From Plectrocnemia conspersa (lineage: Eukaryota > Arthropoda > Insecta > Trichoptera > Polycentropodidae): a DNA stretch of 64,000 nucleotides. The translations under genes and the position numbers were made by a program. Below, in pieces: positions 11,401 through 26,400 of this stretch (position 1 is the stretch's first letter; each line of letters begins with the position of its first letter). A model generated the notes under the pieces. That model saw nothing but the letters and a program-made list of their open reading frames with translations, was not told where the DNA came from and did not search any database. The stretch covers positions 124,001-188,000 of the forward strand of contig VTFK01000158.1 of NCBI GenBank assembly GCA_009617715.1, read 5' to 3'.

Positions 11401-14400
11401 ACATAATAGGTAGTTGTCTATTTAATCATTGGGTCTCACGCAATATATTAAATTATTTTTTATCCATTTTTTGTGATGCGTATTTAACTTCTACAATAAA
11501 TTCTGACACTAATTTCATAGACATGAACGTTTCTGCCATATCTAATTTCTCTTGTCATAAAAATGCATTTTCTATCTCAAACATGTCAAATCTGATGCGA
11601 TTTTAATTCGTCGCTCGTAAGCTGAGATTGAATGTGCGAAAATTAATTTTCGTCTTAATTGTTAACGATACTTTGTTCTTCGCCTTTCTATTGTCGCACG
11701 GGTGAAAGGATCGCAGCTGTTTGATTTTTGACCCTATTCATATTAGTATTATTATAAGTAGTGTTTCTCTAGTGTCAAGTGAGAAGGAAACTAATGGTAA
11801 TTGCAATGCGCCATTTTATGCATACCAATTCTTAAATGCACTTTCACTGGAATTTGAAGAAATTTTATAGTTTCCAATAGATGAGGCGTAATCCGATCCG
11901 TTTCGGACACTAGACACTGTCAGTGAAAGTGTCATTTGATGTGCATCAAATTCTTGGTGCATTTGCTGGCTAAGTTTTCACGATCGAATTAGAAACGCAT
12001 CGATCGATTTGGCAACTACCTACCGGAGAGTTAGCTTTCTCCTTTATTGGTCAAGTGAGCGAGTATGACTTCTTGGTTGTTGTCTGAGTAATTAATTGTT
12101 AAGCTCAATTTCTAATTCCACGGGTCGTCGGCCTAGTCGTTTTTGGAATTCGCGCGCGCGAATTTCGGTCTAATCTAATCGGTGTAGAACGGTAAAAATA
12201 AAATGGTTCTGATCGAGTCGGGGACAGTTGTTTGTAGAAGAATCTCGCCAGTCCGATCACGTTCTTCGAATAAATTAAGAGAGGCGTTGAACCAAGAAGT
12301 CGGCTGGCTGAAACCAGTCGCTGATTGCACCTATGCTGTAGAAACTCATTGCTACAATTCCAAGTTATATGCTCTCAATTAAAACATTCGATTCAATCTG
12401 AGACATGTTTTAATCCTTTTGGCTGCTATGATGTTTTTCAAAATCCTAACCACACATATTCATCGGTCCATGCTACACAACAATAGAAGTAAATGTATTA
12501 ATTATAAAAAAAATGTTTCATATTACTAATACACCAACGCACCAAGTACCCAAATTCATTTACATTTGCGGACATTATGACTAGGGCTCTCAATCGAATA
12601 TTCGATTATTTGAATTATTCGACCGATTTTTAACTATATGAATATTCGAATATTCGTTAAACATTTATTTATACTATCTCGAATGAAATTTAACGTTTTT
12701 TAGAATGAAACAATTTGTATACTTGAGCAACACAGGTAATTGTTTTTCTCTCACAATATACCCGAGTGACTAGTGTAGCTCCAAAATTTATGGTCGAATA
12801 ACATTTGTGAATAGAATGTTTATCACTGGTGTCTACTATAACCGAAATACGCAGAATTCGTTCGTTGAATAAAACAAAATGCTTATCTCAAAAACAGGTG
12901 TGCGTCGCAAATTTTTTCGCAAATTTCATGTTACGTTTTCTTTGTATTTTCAATAGGCAAGGATTTTATTTCAGTCAAATCGATAATTCGATCGCGGTTA
13001 ATTTATATACAAATTCGCATGTATATTAAATTTGTTCCAATCATTATTATATTTACAAAAAAAACTATAAAATTATGTATTTAATTTTTTTAATCAATTT
13101 TGTTTAATTACTTCAATTGCAGCTGATCTTAATTCTGGTGATTTGAAAAGACTGAATTGACGTCCTTGATCAAAAAAAGTATATTATAATAAATTAAGTA
13201 TTTTTCTTTTGGCGCCCTCACTGATCAGTATTTCGCAAAGCATTTTTATAAAGTTTGACGAAAATGAAAATAATTAATGATTAATTGAAATAATTATTAT
13301 AAACCATTTTTTTAATTAAATAATATTTTACAGGCAATTGATTGATTTTTTGCACTAATTGGTTAAATAAAAAATATCGATAGAAACCGAGAAAAATACG
13401 AATATATTCGAATATACGAATACTTCATCGAATTTAATATTCGAATAATTGAGAACCCTAATTATGACGTCAACAACGATTGTCGTTAGCATTTATTTGC
13501 GGTAATTTAAAATAAAGATATATCATTCTTTGGCAGCCAAAAGGTTAAGGTTAAAATATTTATTAAAGAGATTTGACAACCAAATTTATACTTTTAATAA
13601 CCAATGTAATTAGAAAAAATGTAAATAATTTAAGAAAATAGATTACCAGAATGATCATACTAATAAAAGCAATATTTTTTGAATTACAACGTTTTTATTG
13701 CAAGCCATAATCTTTAACGGACCATAAGCGTCCCAAATCGAATTGAAGCAGTTCAAAATTGAACGCGCGAGACATTGTGGCAAATTTCCAACAGTTTTCC
13801 ATTTTAACTAGATCTAGTTTTCGCTCATTGTGAAGAGAGTGTGCCATCGTGTACTTCCATTATATTCTTCTCGTGCCTAACTATTTTTTAATCGAGGATA
13901 TACTCTGCTGCGTCTGATCGCCTTAAATCGTTTTGAAACACACTTTCCAAGAACCAAATTGCCAACAATTCTCCATTGCCGATTCTGTCGATAAGTGAAA
14001 CCTATTATTCTTACTGTCGCTTTTGATTATATGAGTTACAAGATGGATCTACAACATGATTGTATACATTCGTATTTTCCTGGATTCTAGATTATGTAAA
14101 TTGATCTGAAGAGCTAAGTTTTGCAATTTACTCGCTCAGATCTGAGCTTCTTCTATCTTAGACGCCATTACAACGTCTGCAACGTCTGTTCGATGAAGCG
14201 AATTTCCTTCCATTGTCTTCCAGGTGTGTTGTCTTCTCTTTTCAGCGAAGATTTAATGCTGTTGCATAAACGGTAATTGCTTCGTTCTGAATGTCCGCAA
14301 GGTCGTTTCGAACAGTTTTATGTGGTGCCAATACAAAAATTCGTACACATTCTTCGCCGCTTTGGTTCTGGTCTTTGTTTTCGCCTCGTACGCTTTTGCA

Positions 14401-17400
14401 TATATATGTATATATATATAAGATTGTTTTCGCTTCAGAGATGACTTGAAATAGACTTGTTTGCCCGTGAAAATATTCTTCAGACACACAGTATTAGACT
14501 AAAGACGTTATTATGCATATATCTACGTTGAAAATTTGATTTGGAATTGCAATTATATTTAGCTGCAACATTTTTTTCAAATCAGACACAAAATCAATAT
14601 TTAAGGTTAAGCTAAAAATGTTTTGTTTCTTGTATTGATTTTCTATAGAAATTATATATATATATGGTTGCTCTTTTTGTAAATTTCATAAATATTTGTT
14701 AATAGTCATAAGCATTGCTCGGGACTGAGCCCGGTTGAGCAAAGCCAAAGGGTAGCCAGATTTGCAGGCATTATTAATTATTTGCCAGTATTAATAATAT
14801 TACACACATTATGATTGCATAATTTATGAAACAACTACAATATACTTATTTAAATGTACCGTCTTATCTGAGTTGTCCTAGTTAAGTGAAAAATTATGAT
14901 GAATATTTATAAATAACTATACCTTCAGTAATGATATTCCTTCAAGTTGATACATATTAATGTTATCATTCTATAGTATACAAAAGTAATTTGCATTTAT
15001 CATTATCACCAGTTTGTTTTATATATTTTCTCATATTAAAGTGACAGCTATTTGGAATCAGTTCAAAACCTAAGTGTCAGTTTCTATATTAATTTTAATC
15101 TTACAGTTTATTTTATTATACTCATTTACGATTTACAAAGTGAAGATATAAGTAGGGATAGCCATATTTTCAAATAATGCTCAGGGAAATCCAACTTTTT
15201 AAATGTAGTAAATGACAATGTATATATCAAAAAATATTTTTGTATTTAAATCTTGATTTATGAACATTTAGATTTAACCTCTCTTTTCCTTTAACTGTAA
15301 TATGACCAACAGCACAACAGCTTTTTCATGTGTATGAGTGAAGTGAAAAAATCTGGAAGGGTACAAGTTCTGTGACCCTCAATCGATTCAGTACACAACA
15401 TATAAAAAAAAACTGCATTTTAGTATTATTTGAACTCACCAGGCTTCCCAAAGATTATTACTTATTTTAATTACTCAAGTCGTTTAAAACACATAATTAT
15501 TCTATTATAGTTACACTATAAAAAATAATTTTAAAACATTTAAGAAACCATGTATGTTCATACATGAATATCTTAACGACATTGTATTGTTTCAGCGAGT
15601 GAAACACATAAAGCAAGTAGTTTATGATCTGGAAAGTTGCATTTATAAATAGCACTGCATTCTATGGTTTTGCATGTACTGAATTTTACTGAAAGTAATT
15701 TCGATAATATTTCATTGTTCTTAGTCACGATCTCAAATGTTTTTTGTATTGAAATTAACTAAGCAAGTTTTAGGTAAAAAAAATAAGAATTGTAGAATCA
15801 CTTATGACGCAATATATTAAAATATAATTTGATTTTTTTCCAAATCGACTCAAATTTGTCCCAACATATTTTTGCAATTCAGTGTGAATTAAATGATTCG
15901 GATGTGTGTAATTGTGTTAGACATTTTATCATGTCAACTGGTGTGTAATGCCACCAATTTATGTGTAGACAACAAAATATAGCATTTTTGATACAATCTT
16001 CTAATGAAGGTCGGCGAACATCAAAGCATATTTTTTTGGTTCCCATCTCAGATTTTTGTGATTTTATTCAAACATTCCTTCCTCTGTCTAAAAAGGATGC
16101 ACGATTATTTATAATGACTTATAATGCCTATAGGCGACTTCAAATTTGATTGGTATGTATTTTTTGCTATGTAACAAAGTAATTCTAGTACTATTAAGAA
16201 TATTATCCATAATACGATTTACTAGTTCTATCATCATCATCATTAAACACGTTATGCACGTTGCAATTCTAATACCACAACCTTAGTACATACATGCATT
16301 CAATTTAACGGAAGCACAAGACCGTGCTGCATCCTAGCATGCGAAAAATTATTCATGCAATTATTATTATGATTAAAAAACTGCACATGCATTATTTATT
16401 ATTGAAGTAACGGGCGTCGAAGTTGCATAGCAAAACGACCCTGCGCCTAACCAGTTTTAAATGTGATAGATCATAAACAATTTCGTAAGTGTTTCGCATT
16501 CTTCGAATTATCAGGTGCGAATTATCATACTTTGATTGTTTCGTATGTGTGTGGGTAGATGTAGAGAGTAGAGCTATTTTTGTGTTGTATTATATCACAA
16601 ACGTCCATGTAATGTTTGTATAGTGTGATGTTAAAAAAAAAGTTTTCTTTGCTAAACCTCAAAGGAAGTGCACGACACAGGTAGAGTAGGTTGATTGAAT
16701 AGAGCTCAGGTAGAAATACCTGTCCTTTCTTGCATCTATGGATCTTGGTTTTAAAGATGAAATTTATGACGAACTCAAGAAAATACAAGTAGGAACTTCT
16801 CGAATATTTAATGCTGGAATAAAATCTTACACATTTGATATTGGTGATATGATTATCATAATACTAATAGTATTTTATTCGAATTAATACTCAAGGTTTT
16901 GATGTAAGAGTTCTAAATTATATATTTTCAAAATCACTGCTTTGGGTATTTTTGATTTTATTTTGTAGTAATAATGATGTATCTAAGAATTGTAATAATC
17001 TAAATTAAATCAAATCCCTTATAAAATATCATTTTTAATTTTACGCTAAACTGACGAAAGATTCGAAAGACCGCTTTATGGAATCTATAATATAATTAGC
17101 TATGTTCGTATTTTTTTTACCACGTCCAATATATGTACATATATACAGTTTGATTAAATAAACCTAATGTTAAATTATAATCAGTGTGTCTTATGTATGA
17201 TATAAACCGTATATATAATAATCAAAACTTTGCTACGTGGAATTTTCCCATTGATTTTTTCATTTGTAGACTGCTTGTTAAGTTTTTGACGTTTTATGGT
17301 GTTATTTTTTTTAAATTAAAATGTGGATATTTTATTATTTGATATATATTGTTAACGTATTTTATTATTTGATATATATTGTTTTATGGTTATTTCCAAA

Positions 17401-20400
17401 CTACAGTAGAATCAATAAGCTGTAATAACATATTTCATTAGATATAGCTAACGATATTTGTATGAATATCATTCACATCTTAAAAAGTGTAGTGTAAATC
17501 TTCCACATTTTCATAAAACATATTTTTTTTTATTCTGAAGTAATTTTTGATTACAAAACACACAAACATAAAAGCCTAATTATCGCAAGAACGTTTTAAC
17601 TATGTAGTTTAACTTTTTCATGCTGATAATATGTTGGATCTAGAAATTTGAGCAATTCAATAAAACTTAGTCTAGTTTTGTTCGGTTCGATATCGAGATT
17701 TTTAAAATCCGGACTCATATACATTGCTTCAAATGAAATAAAAAATCATATAAAGACGGAATAGCGTAATCCATAAGATCTAGACTGGTATCCCAGAGAT
17801 CGCAGGTTCAAGCCACGGTAGCAGACTCAAATTTGTATTTATAAAAATGTGCTATTATTAAAAACCGGCCCCAGATGCAAAATGACATCTATTAATTATC
17901 AATTTTAATACACTTAATAATTTATAATTATTAATAGATTTAAAAAAATCACTTTGCTGCTCTCAAAGCTTTTGAGTGATCGGTTGGAAATCAAATACAG
18001 GTTAGCTGCTGCGGAGGATTAATTTTTGATTAATTATTTCACGTGAGCCGGTTGAATGAGGCGCTAGTCAGCGGAACACGTCCTTCCGTCGCGTCGCCCG
18101 CTGCCGTTTCGCATTAGTATTTTCCAGTTTAATACTCATATTATTATGATATGATTGGTTGCGTCTTTCTGCTGCCGCTCCGCCTCGGTGTTGCCTCCAT
18201 AGTTCCAGGATTGACAATTTTATCGGCCCTCCGCTTTTTCTACCGCATTTAGGTCAGCATTTGCAACACAGTTTATGAATCCATGGTTTAGCTCTCATCT
18301 CATCAATATATAAATAGCTTTGAAATAAGCTCTGTGATTTATTTAGATTAAATTGAGACCATTTATTACAATTATTGTTTTCGACCATGCGTCGCGATGG
18401 TCGAAAACAATAATTGTATTATTTATACACAAAATAAATGAACATAATTAAAATAATACACAAAAAATAATAAAATAAAATAAATAATGTTTCCTAGTGT
18501 CTGCATATCTATTTTGTATTTGAATCTTAACTTATTATCGTATTTTTCTACAGAACGTTTTCCTCTATTCTTTTATTACAGATTGATAACTCATATACGA
18601 CAGCTTGTAATAATTTAGTTACATTTATATAATCTTGAATGAAAATATTTATCTCATTTATATTGTGAAAAATATATTTTAGAAAAGATTATTACTACCT
18701 ATATATAATCCAAAACTGACCATTATTTTTCATAAAAATTAAACTTTTTCTTATTTTAAGAAGCGCTTTAAGATGTATTGTAATAAAACTTAATATTCTG
18801 TTTCTGTTATTTAAAAATCTGCTTCTGATGAAGTTGATATACAATATTACAACTGTTTTTTTTATTAGCGAGTCATTGTGAGACAAAATACAAACGAACC
18901 TGAAATTATAGTGTTTTTGGAAATACTAAATTTCATTTTGATGTTATTGGTTAGATAAAATATGGTGGTGTCAAATTATATAAACGAATTTAAAACTTCG
19001 TATATTTTTCAATAAAATATTAATACCAGCATTTTTATGAAAATATGACGGCATTTAATCAAAAATCCTATTGATTTTTTTATGGGATTTTAACGACTTA
19101 ATTGTCGTAATTTGATTTATTAACAAAAACATATTTAGCTAAAAAATATAAGTTTACAGAATTTATATGTGCATTGCGAAAATAAAAATGCATTGCGTCA
19201 TACTATGGATTGCATCAATAATTGTGCAAAAGATTAAATATATATTGAAGAGCCCTATTCTTAAAAAATAACTACCTATCTACATACATACACATAACAT
19301 ATGTTGCATGCTGATGCACATTATGTAACAGCAACGTCCTTTTATGCGTTAGAGGCCGTCGCTGTAGTAATTTAATATGCCACATACGTAACTCTATAAC
19401 AATATTTTTTCTCATGAAAACCATGACCCTTTTTATTAAAACAATGCAAGCGAGCGTTGCTATAGATATATCTTTATTTAGAAAAAGAGGAAATTGCGGT
19501 AGTATAACTTCATCAAAAAAACGTTTTAACATTCGATTGAGCTTCGAAAGGAAGACACATAAGTGCAACTACAACAGTAATCCGACACTAAATATTCAAT
19601 TACACGTTTTATTACCGTGTAGATTGATAGTTGCAATCTATACTTTTTTGCAAGAGTTTTGAAACTCTACCGTTCGGCTATTATGCTAGTATACATTGCG
19701 CAATATTATAGCACAATATAATTCAACGAGCTCGAACGAATCGCGCGCATTAGTTTTCACCGAATTCCATATCGTCTCAGAAGACAGACAGACAGACGAA
19801 ATCGAGAGTCGGTAAATATTCAATAGTTTTTTTACTATTTTCAGAGCATACGTATTTTTTTATCGTTGCGTAATTTCTCCTTTTGTCCATTGTTGATGTT
19901 TCTCAGGTGTGGCGTCTATTATGAGCCCACCGCTCCATTGTTCTATCTCCTTGGAGATCATTTAAGATAATGGATATTTGTGTGAGGCTCGCTGAGAAGC
20001 TGTGACGGATAATTGTATTTTTTTTAAGCTCAAATAATTGCCTTTGGACTATAAAGATTTTATTCTGATATGTTCTAGGATTTCAGTACCAAAATTAAGT
20101 TTAATCATATCAAGATTATAGTTTTATAGTCCTCTTCTGACTTTATGACATTTTAAAAATACAGTCGTAATTATAGAAATCCCAACATCGCAGAACAAAA
20201 ATAGTTTCGTCCTCTTCTCCCGCTTTTAATCGATAAGGGTCGTACGTATTTCATCTCCAGAATATATAGTGTTGAATATAATATGACTAATATTTTTGTG
20301 AAGTTGTTTTAATAAAATAAAATAATTATATGAATGCGTATATGTATCTATTAGTCTTTTAAATATATTATCTAATCGGTGGTTTATATTTTTTTTACAG

Positions 20401-23400
20401 AATATCGCTTCGAGACCGGCAGATTCGAACTCGCAACTCCTATCCGACCTAAGCACGAAATACTACTATTACACTAGAACGAGAGGATTGTTCAGAATAT
20501 GCTACCCAAAAGAGTGGCCTTCTACTGGTGAGTTCTTGAAATTATGCGATTGAATCCAGATGAAAGCTACACATTAAAAAAAATAATGCATTCTGAAACC
20601 CTAATGTTGCGGTCGTGCCTTTTTTGTTCCATCTTTTCTCGAACGCCAAGGGAGCGGAAGATGTGGTCTCGTCATGCACATCTGAGTCCAGTAATTACCA
20701 CTGATTTCTATCATAGTTTTCTTCTATGATTATTACAAGACAAATTATATTAAAAAAATAATATAATCACAATTATTGTTTTCTCGATGTATTTGAACGA
20801 CCAAAAATGAAATTGTTCTAGATTCAATCAAAGTGAAAATCGGAACGTGTTCGACGACAGTAGCCTGGTTTATGAATGACACAATTGAAAGGTACTGTCA
20901 AGGTCGCTCTTATTATAAACTTATATATTTTGGTCGCTTTTCAACATTGAGAGACAATTTTCATGCATTTTAAATTTGAATCTAAAAAATTACCGATCAA
21001 GGTTCGACTGTATATCGTACATATATTTTGTAAGTAGGCAGACACGTTTGCGGCCGGTCACGTACTGTTTCTTGCCCTCGTAGGCGTATTTCACCCAAAC
21101 TTTTGAATCCTGTTGATTTTGTTGAAATTCCATCTTCAAAATTATATTCAAATTAATATATAAAGCATGATCAAAGATTCGCAATGTTGTTTTATATCGG
21201 GAGGACGGTTATAATCATAAATTACATGCTCAGCGGTTGGGAGCAGGGTCCATAGGAAACTTTTTATGTTATAGCTGTTCAAATTTAATTAATAGTATAC
21301 ATCTTATAGGCTTACTTGAAAATATATAAGCACTTAAAACACGTGTTGATGCTATTTCGAATTTACATGTGTATATTATTGATAATCGGTTCTGTTATCG
21401 CGTGTTCATTACACATGTACTTAACATATAATTAAATTAACAGTGATTTTCTGAGTATCGACATTTTCTATTGTGAGTGATTTGAGCTACTATTCTTATT
21501 AGCATGCCCTTCTAATAATAGTATATGAACAAACTATTAACATTTTTACATTGATTAGGAAGTCACGTTTGTGATTCAAGTATGTGATGCATTAATGACG
21601 TGAGTTGTTTATACACACTAAATACTTATTGATCTATGAATACAGTATGTAACTTCGATTCACAATGACAGTGTTTACTTTAAAATACGTCTTTGTTTTA
21701 AATAGTTACTCTAAGACATTCAATACAACAATGTCTTTGTATGAGACCTTAATTTTTTTGCCAAAAAGATCATTAATTAAACGTCTTTGAATTATTATGA
21801 CACTTAAACTTCAAATGTGATTAATTTTCTAACGCCTAAATGTAGGTCGCGGATTGTTACAAGAAAACAGGTAGTTGAGAGCCAATCGCTAAAAAGTTCT
21901 CACAATTTCTCTTCCATGTACAAAATGCAATTTTTAGCAACGCTCTCCATTTTCAAAACTGATCTATAGTCAAAAACAGTAAACAAAATCATAAAACCGA
22001 TTTTATCACCAGTAACCGTGTCAATGTGCCTATTAATTTACAATGCGCTAAATACTCTGTAACGACATTTTCCTCTATGCGAATGCATAGCTCGAGATAT
22101 GAGATATATAAATTTGATTGTCTCAATATCTCCATCACACGTGTACCACAATGAGCACGTGTGAGAATCGAAACGGTTCGAACAATAATGCTCATTGTTC
22201 TTGTGTCAATTTTCGCAATTCGGATTTATTGTTGCACACATGTGAGTGAACCGTTTCGGTTCAAGAAAATTCTTGACCTTGTTCAATCGACGCCGAATTT
22301 GTTCAGAACTGTGTGCACTACATGTGAATGGTATGTAAATATGCATCGGAGCGTCTCCTTTGAGCAGTTGGATGTGCAAATATTTGCGGCTTTCACTGGC
22401 AGTGTTTTTAGCGGGTCTTAACTGTCAATGTGTTTAACTGTACATAAGATATATAAACACTGCATGGTGTGTAAATCAAACAATCTTGCCCACCCAGAAA
22501 TTACTAATATTTGTGGGTTATCTTTCGTAGCCTTCGCCTTACTTTTCATTTAACATAACAGTCGCAATGAAATTGAACTGCTGCTCATAGTTTCAATATA
22601 TTGAACTGTTCATACAGTGAGTGCATCCATTTCTAAACAACTTTTCTGAATGATATAATTTTACTGTACGTTCACCAGACTTTTTTTTGATACTAATTTT
22701 AGGTACACTAAAATCCATGTTACCCATATAAAAATATGGTTATTATATCTAGGTAGTGGTCAAATAAAAAATCTTATAGATGAGCTATGCTTAAAAAATA
22801 CACTGGCTCAAGAATATATATAAAAAAATATAGTAATGATTTTAATTTATAATAATTTGTTCAAAATATAAACAGGATGATAAGTATACCAAACGTATAT
22901 CCGTATTGTATGCTTTAGAGTTAATAGTAGGGGCGTAAACTAAAACTTGCCATTTCTTTCTCAATTATGAATAATGATGAAATGTATAGCTCTCGAACTG
23001 ACTGTGTTAACGCAAATAGGGTATATATACTGGTGATATGATTTTACTAAAATGTCAGTGAAAATATACGTTCACTGTTAATACATATTTACTGTAACAT
23101 ATATACAATATGCAGTATACCCCCAATAACACGGTAAATTGGGGACGTGCTATTTTTGTGCGTGTAGCTGGGGAACTAGAAAATACTCATACAATTTTTT
23201 TGCAATACGTACGTACAAATATTGTTTTATCGAACATTTTACGTTTATTAAAGGGAATAGTAATAATATATTTATATACACTAAATCTTTGAATACTATA
23301 ATTTAAAAAAATAATTGTGATTATCTATATCTCTCAACTGTATATGCATATATGAGTTCTTAAACATTTTCGCATTAAAACAGGTCGTTCCATAGTTATT

Positions 23401-26400
23401 ATTATTATTTGTACACTTTAAAAATTACAGTCAGATCAGTCATAAGTTATACCGATTTTACATAAAAAAAATATTGTCGGTGTGGTTGATTTATCAACGA
23501 GCAAGATGCTAGTAAAATGATATTACATATAACATTAAGAATCCATTTAAATAGGATTATGTGATACACAGTAAAATGCGCATTATATTAACCGTGAACT
23601 ATAAATTTTATAGTTAATGAGACACACAGGAATGTGTGTACTTATAGTGTGTTAACCTCTTCTCTAGAATTTCTAATAATTCTGTCTTAGATTTCAAAAC
23701 TAATTTTGTACAATTATTCGCTAAAATCTTTATAGACGGCGATTCGTAAACTTAAATTTGCGGCAATTACTGCCGCGGATTTTTCTCAATAACATATTAG
23801 ATTTTTAGAGCAGTGCTGTTTTTAAAAATCTTGCGTTGTTCCCATTTATCGTTTCATTTTGGATGAAACACTACAATATATTATGATATGGTAAGTAACG
23901 GAGAGAATATCTAAACACCATTCTTAAACTATTCGCAACCCACCAATCATCAACCTTGAGAAACGATGTTATAGAACGTATGATAGATCTTTATCGTGGC
24001 GTTGTGTAGTTTCGAGTCAGGTACAAACTCACCTGTGTCACTCGATCGGGAATAAAGAACGAAACGAATGTACACAGGCCACGTTTCTTGTTTGGGTATT
24101 TTTAGCACGTTAGTCACACTTCGAGAAACACGTTTTTCGGGTTTGAACCCTCGACATGTCACGGCTACACAAATCCAATCACTTCCTGCCCAACGGTAAA
24201 GTCACATATTATAAATATTTGATGATCATAAAATTGTGAATCTCTTTAAAAATCCGTTTCCCACAGATATCTGTGGCTTCATCTCAACACTACACAATAC
24301 CCGCATTATTGAGTTACTATCTCTACCCTAATGAGAGCGGGGGCTCGCGATAAGGACATCCGCTTCTAATGCGACACACTTGTCCTTTCTGTTTTTGTTT
24401 CTGGCCACTTTTGTATCGACGCTAGTGTGTCATTAGTTATTATTCATAATGCGTAGTGATATCACTTCAGAGTTCGCTAGAAGGATATACTGCTCAGCTC
24501 GAAAATAGCCCGTGATGAGCATAATTGCAGGTTGGATCATTGGTATTCAATATTAATCATATGCTCGTCTTAGATGCGATTCTGAGCAATGGAGTCATTC
24601 ATATTCTATCGTTTGTGGTGATTCAAAGTGGTCGAATTTTGTTCGTACTAACATAAAAAACCTGTTTTGTCTGCCTTCTTCAAAACTCGATTAGCTTGAG
24701 ATCAATCACGCATGGAATGCTTTAATTCAGTGTTTCTTAATCGATAATTTCGGTGCTTGTTAATTATATAGTATGAACAGCCTTTAGTAACCCTCTAGAC
24801 TCGTGTGCTCTTTGATTCTAATTCCATATTCAAATAATACAATAAACGATTATAAATTAATCAGTAAATCAGAGATATGACACAATTCTTTAGAATAAAG
24901 AATTATATAACACGCGATGTTCATGTACAGAATATCAAGAATGTAAACCTCAAAGTAGTCAGTGTAATGTTGTACTATTAAATTCTGTAAAATATGTATC
25001 TACACATCGCTGTGACTAGGATCATACTAAATTGGACATTGATATGTTTCTAAAATATAAAGAAGGCCTTTTATGTTTACATTTTCAATGATCGAGTAAC
25101 AGGGCCAATCTTTGCAAATAAATATGTACATATGTCTTCCCAATCTTATTCATGGACATACATACATATATCCATTGCTATAAAAGTGGGACACTAAATT
25201 CTTCACAAGTTCATAATTTCTCTAGAATATTTTTAAGCAACAAATATTCTGATGTAAAAAGCTTTTTTGCTTACTGATTTTTTGCTCAGTTAGGAGAAAG
25301 CGGCCGTCCTGTTCAAATGTGCGTTTTGGGTTTTCAATTGTAGATATATAATTTTAATATTTTTAATTTATTTATTAGTGCTAAAAAATTGTGATTTTTA
25401 GTGAATAAAATTTATTTTATACTATATAGTAAATGAATTAATAGTTATACAGTTTCATACACACATACATATGTACATATATATATATATATATTAAATA
25501 TTAAAAAATGTATTGATTTTAATTTAAAAAATAATTGTACATTAATTGCTTTGTACTTTTAATCAGTACGAAATTGTACATTAATTGCTTTGTACTTTTA
25601 ATCAGTACGAAATTCAATTTCAAGTATATCTGCTTCCTAAAATACTACAACTTATATTACTATAATTAATTACTTAAGGCAGACTTAAGAAACATAATTC
25701 GTATTAATTTAAAGATATAGAAAAATAAAGAAAATCCACAGCTGCACAATATTAACTCGGAAATATGAGAAATTTCTGCAATTACACAAGTCTCTAAGTC
25801 TTCTCTAAGATCGTGTTGAATTCTTGAGTTTCAGTGACTAAAGGCCGAACTGAAGAGCGCTTGCTTTATCAGGCTTTTAAGGGTCGTTTTGGTTGCTTGT
25901 CACTGACTAAACTGTTTAAAGGAAGTGATCAAATGAGTTCAGTTTTCGATCGTCTAGCAAATCTTGTTAGACGTAACGTTGGTTCAAAAATCGGTAATTT
26001 GGCTATGAGCTAACAAGGAATGCCTAATCCAAGGCTTGGTACATGTATCCTTTGTATTTGGCACTGACCTTTTTGTTGACGGTTGTTTTGCATGTGCTTT
26101 TAAATAATTTAATGTATGTCCGCTGAGACAACGCTGGCAAAAAAAAAACATTTTCACTAATAAGAGTGCAACTTATTTCGTCGCAACGATCACGGGAGGT
26201 CCCGACAGTTATAGTTGCTTTTAAAAATATGTAAAAAACGTTTACATAGAATACAATTTAAAACTTAAGTTTTCTTAAATTATTCACATGTAACATTTTC
26301 ATTAACGGACCTCTAGTAATGGATATGATAATTATATTTATAATTTTTAATCATAATGTGTGTGTAATTTAATTCAAAGTCAAAGCTTTTAATATGATAT

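Noticed and set aside
17755..17840. tRNA gene
   Set aside because: Boxes A and B are present but the stems do not pair and a second dispersed copy exists, so it is a SINE.
22161..22421. 86-codon ORF with LFRTVC reminiscent of the claudin GLWxxC motif
   Set aside because: It has no glycine before the motif, the donor phase is wrong (phase 2), and it overlaps inverted repeats.
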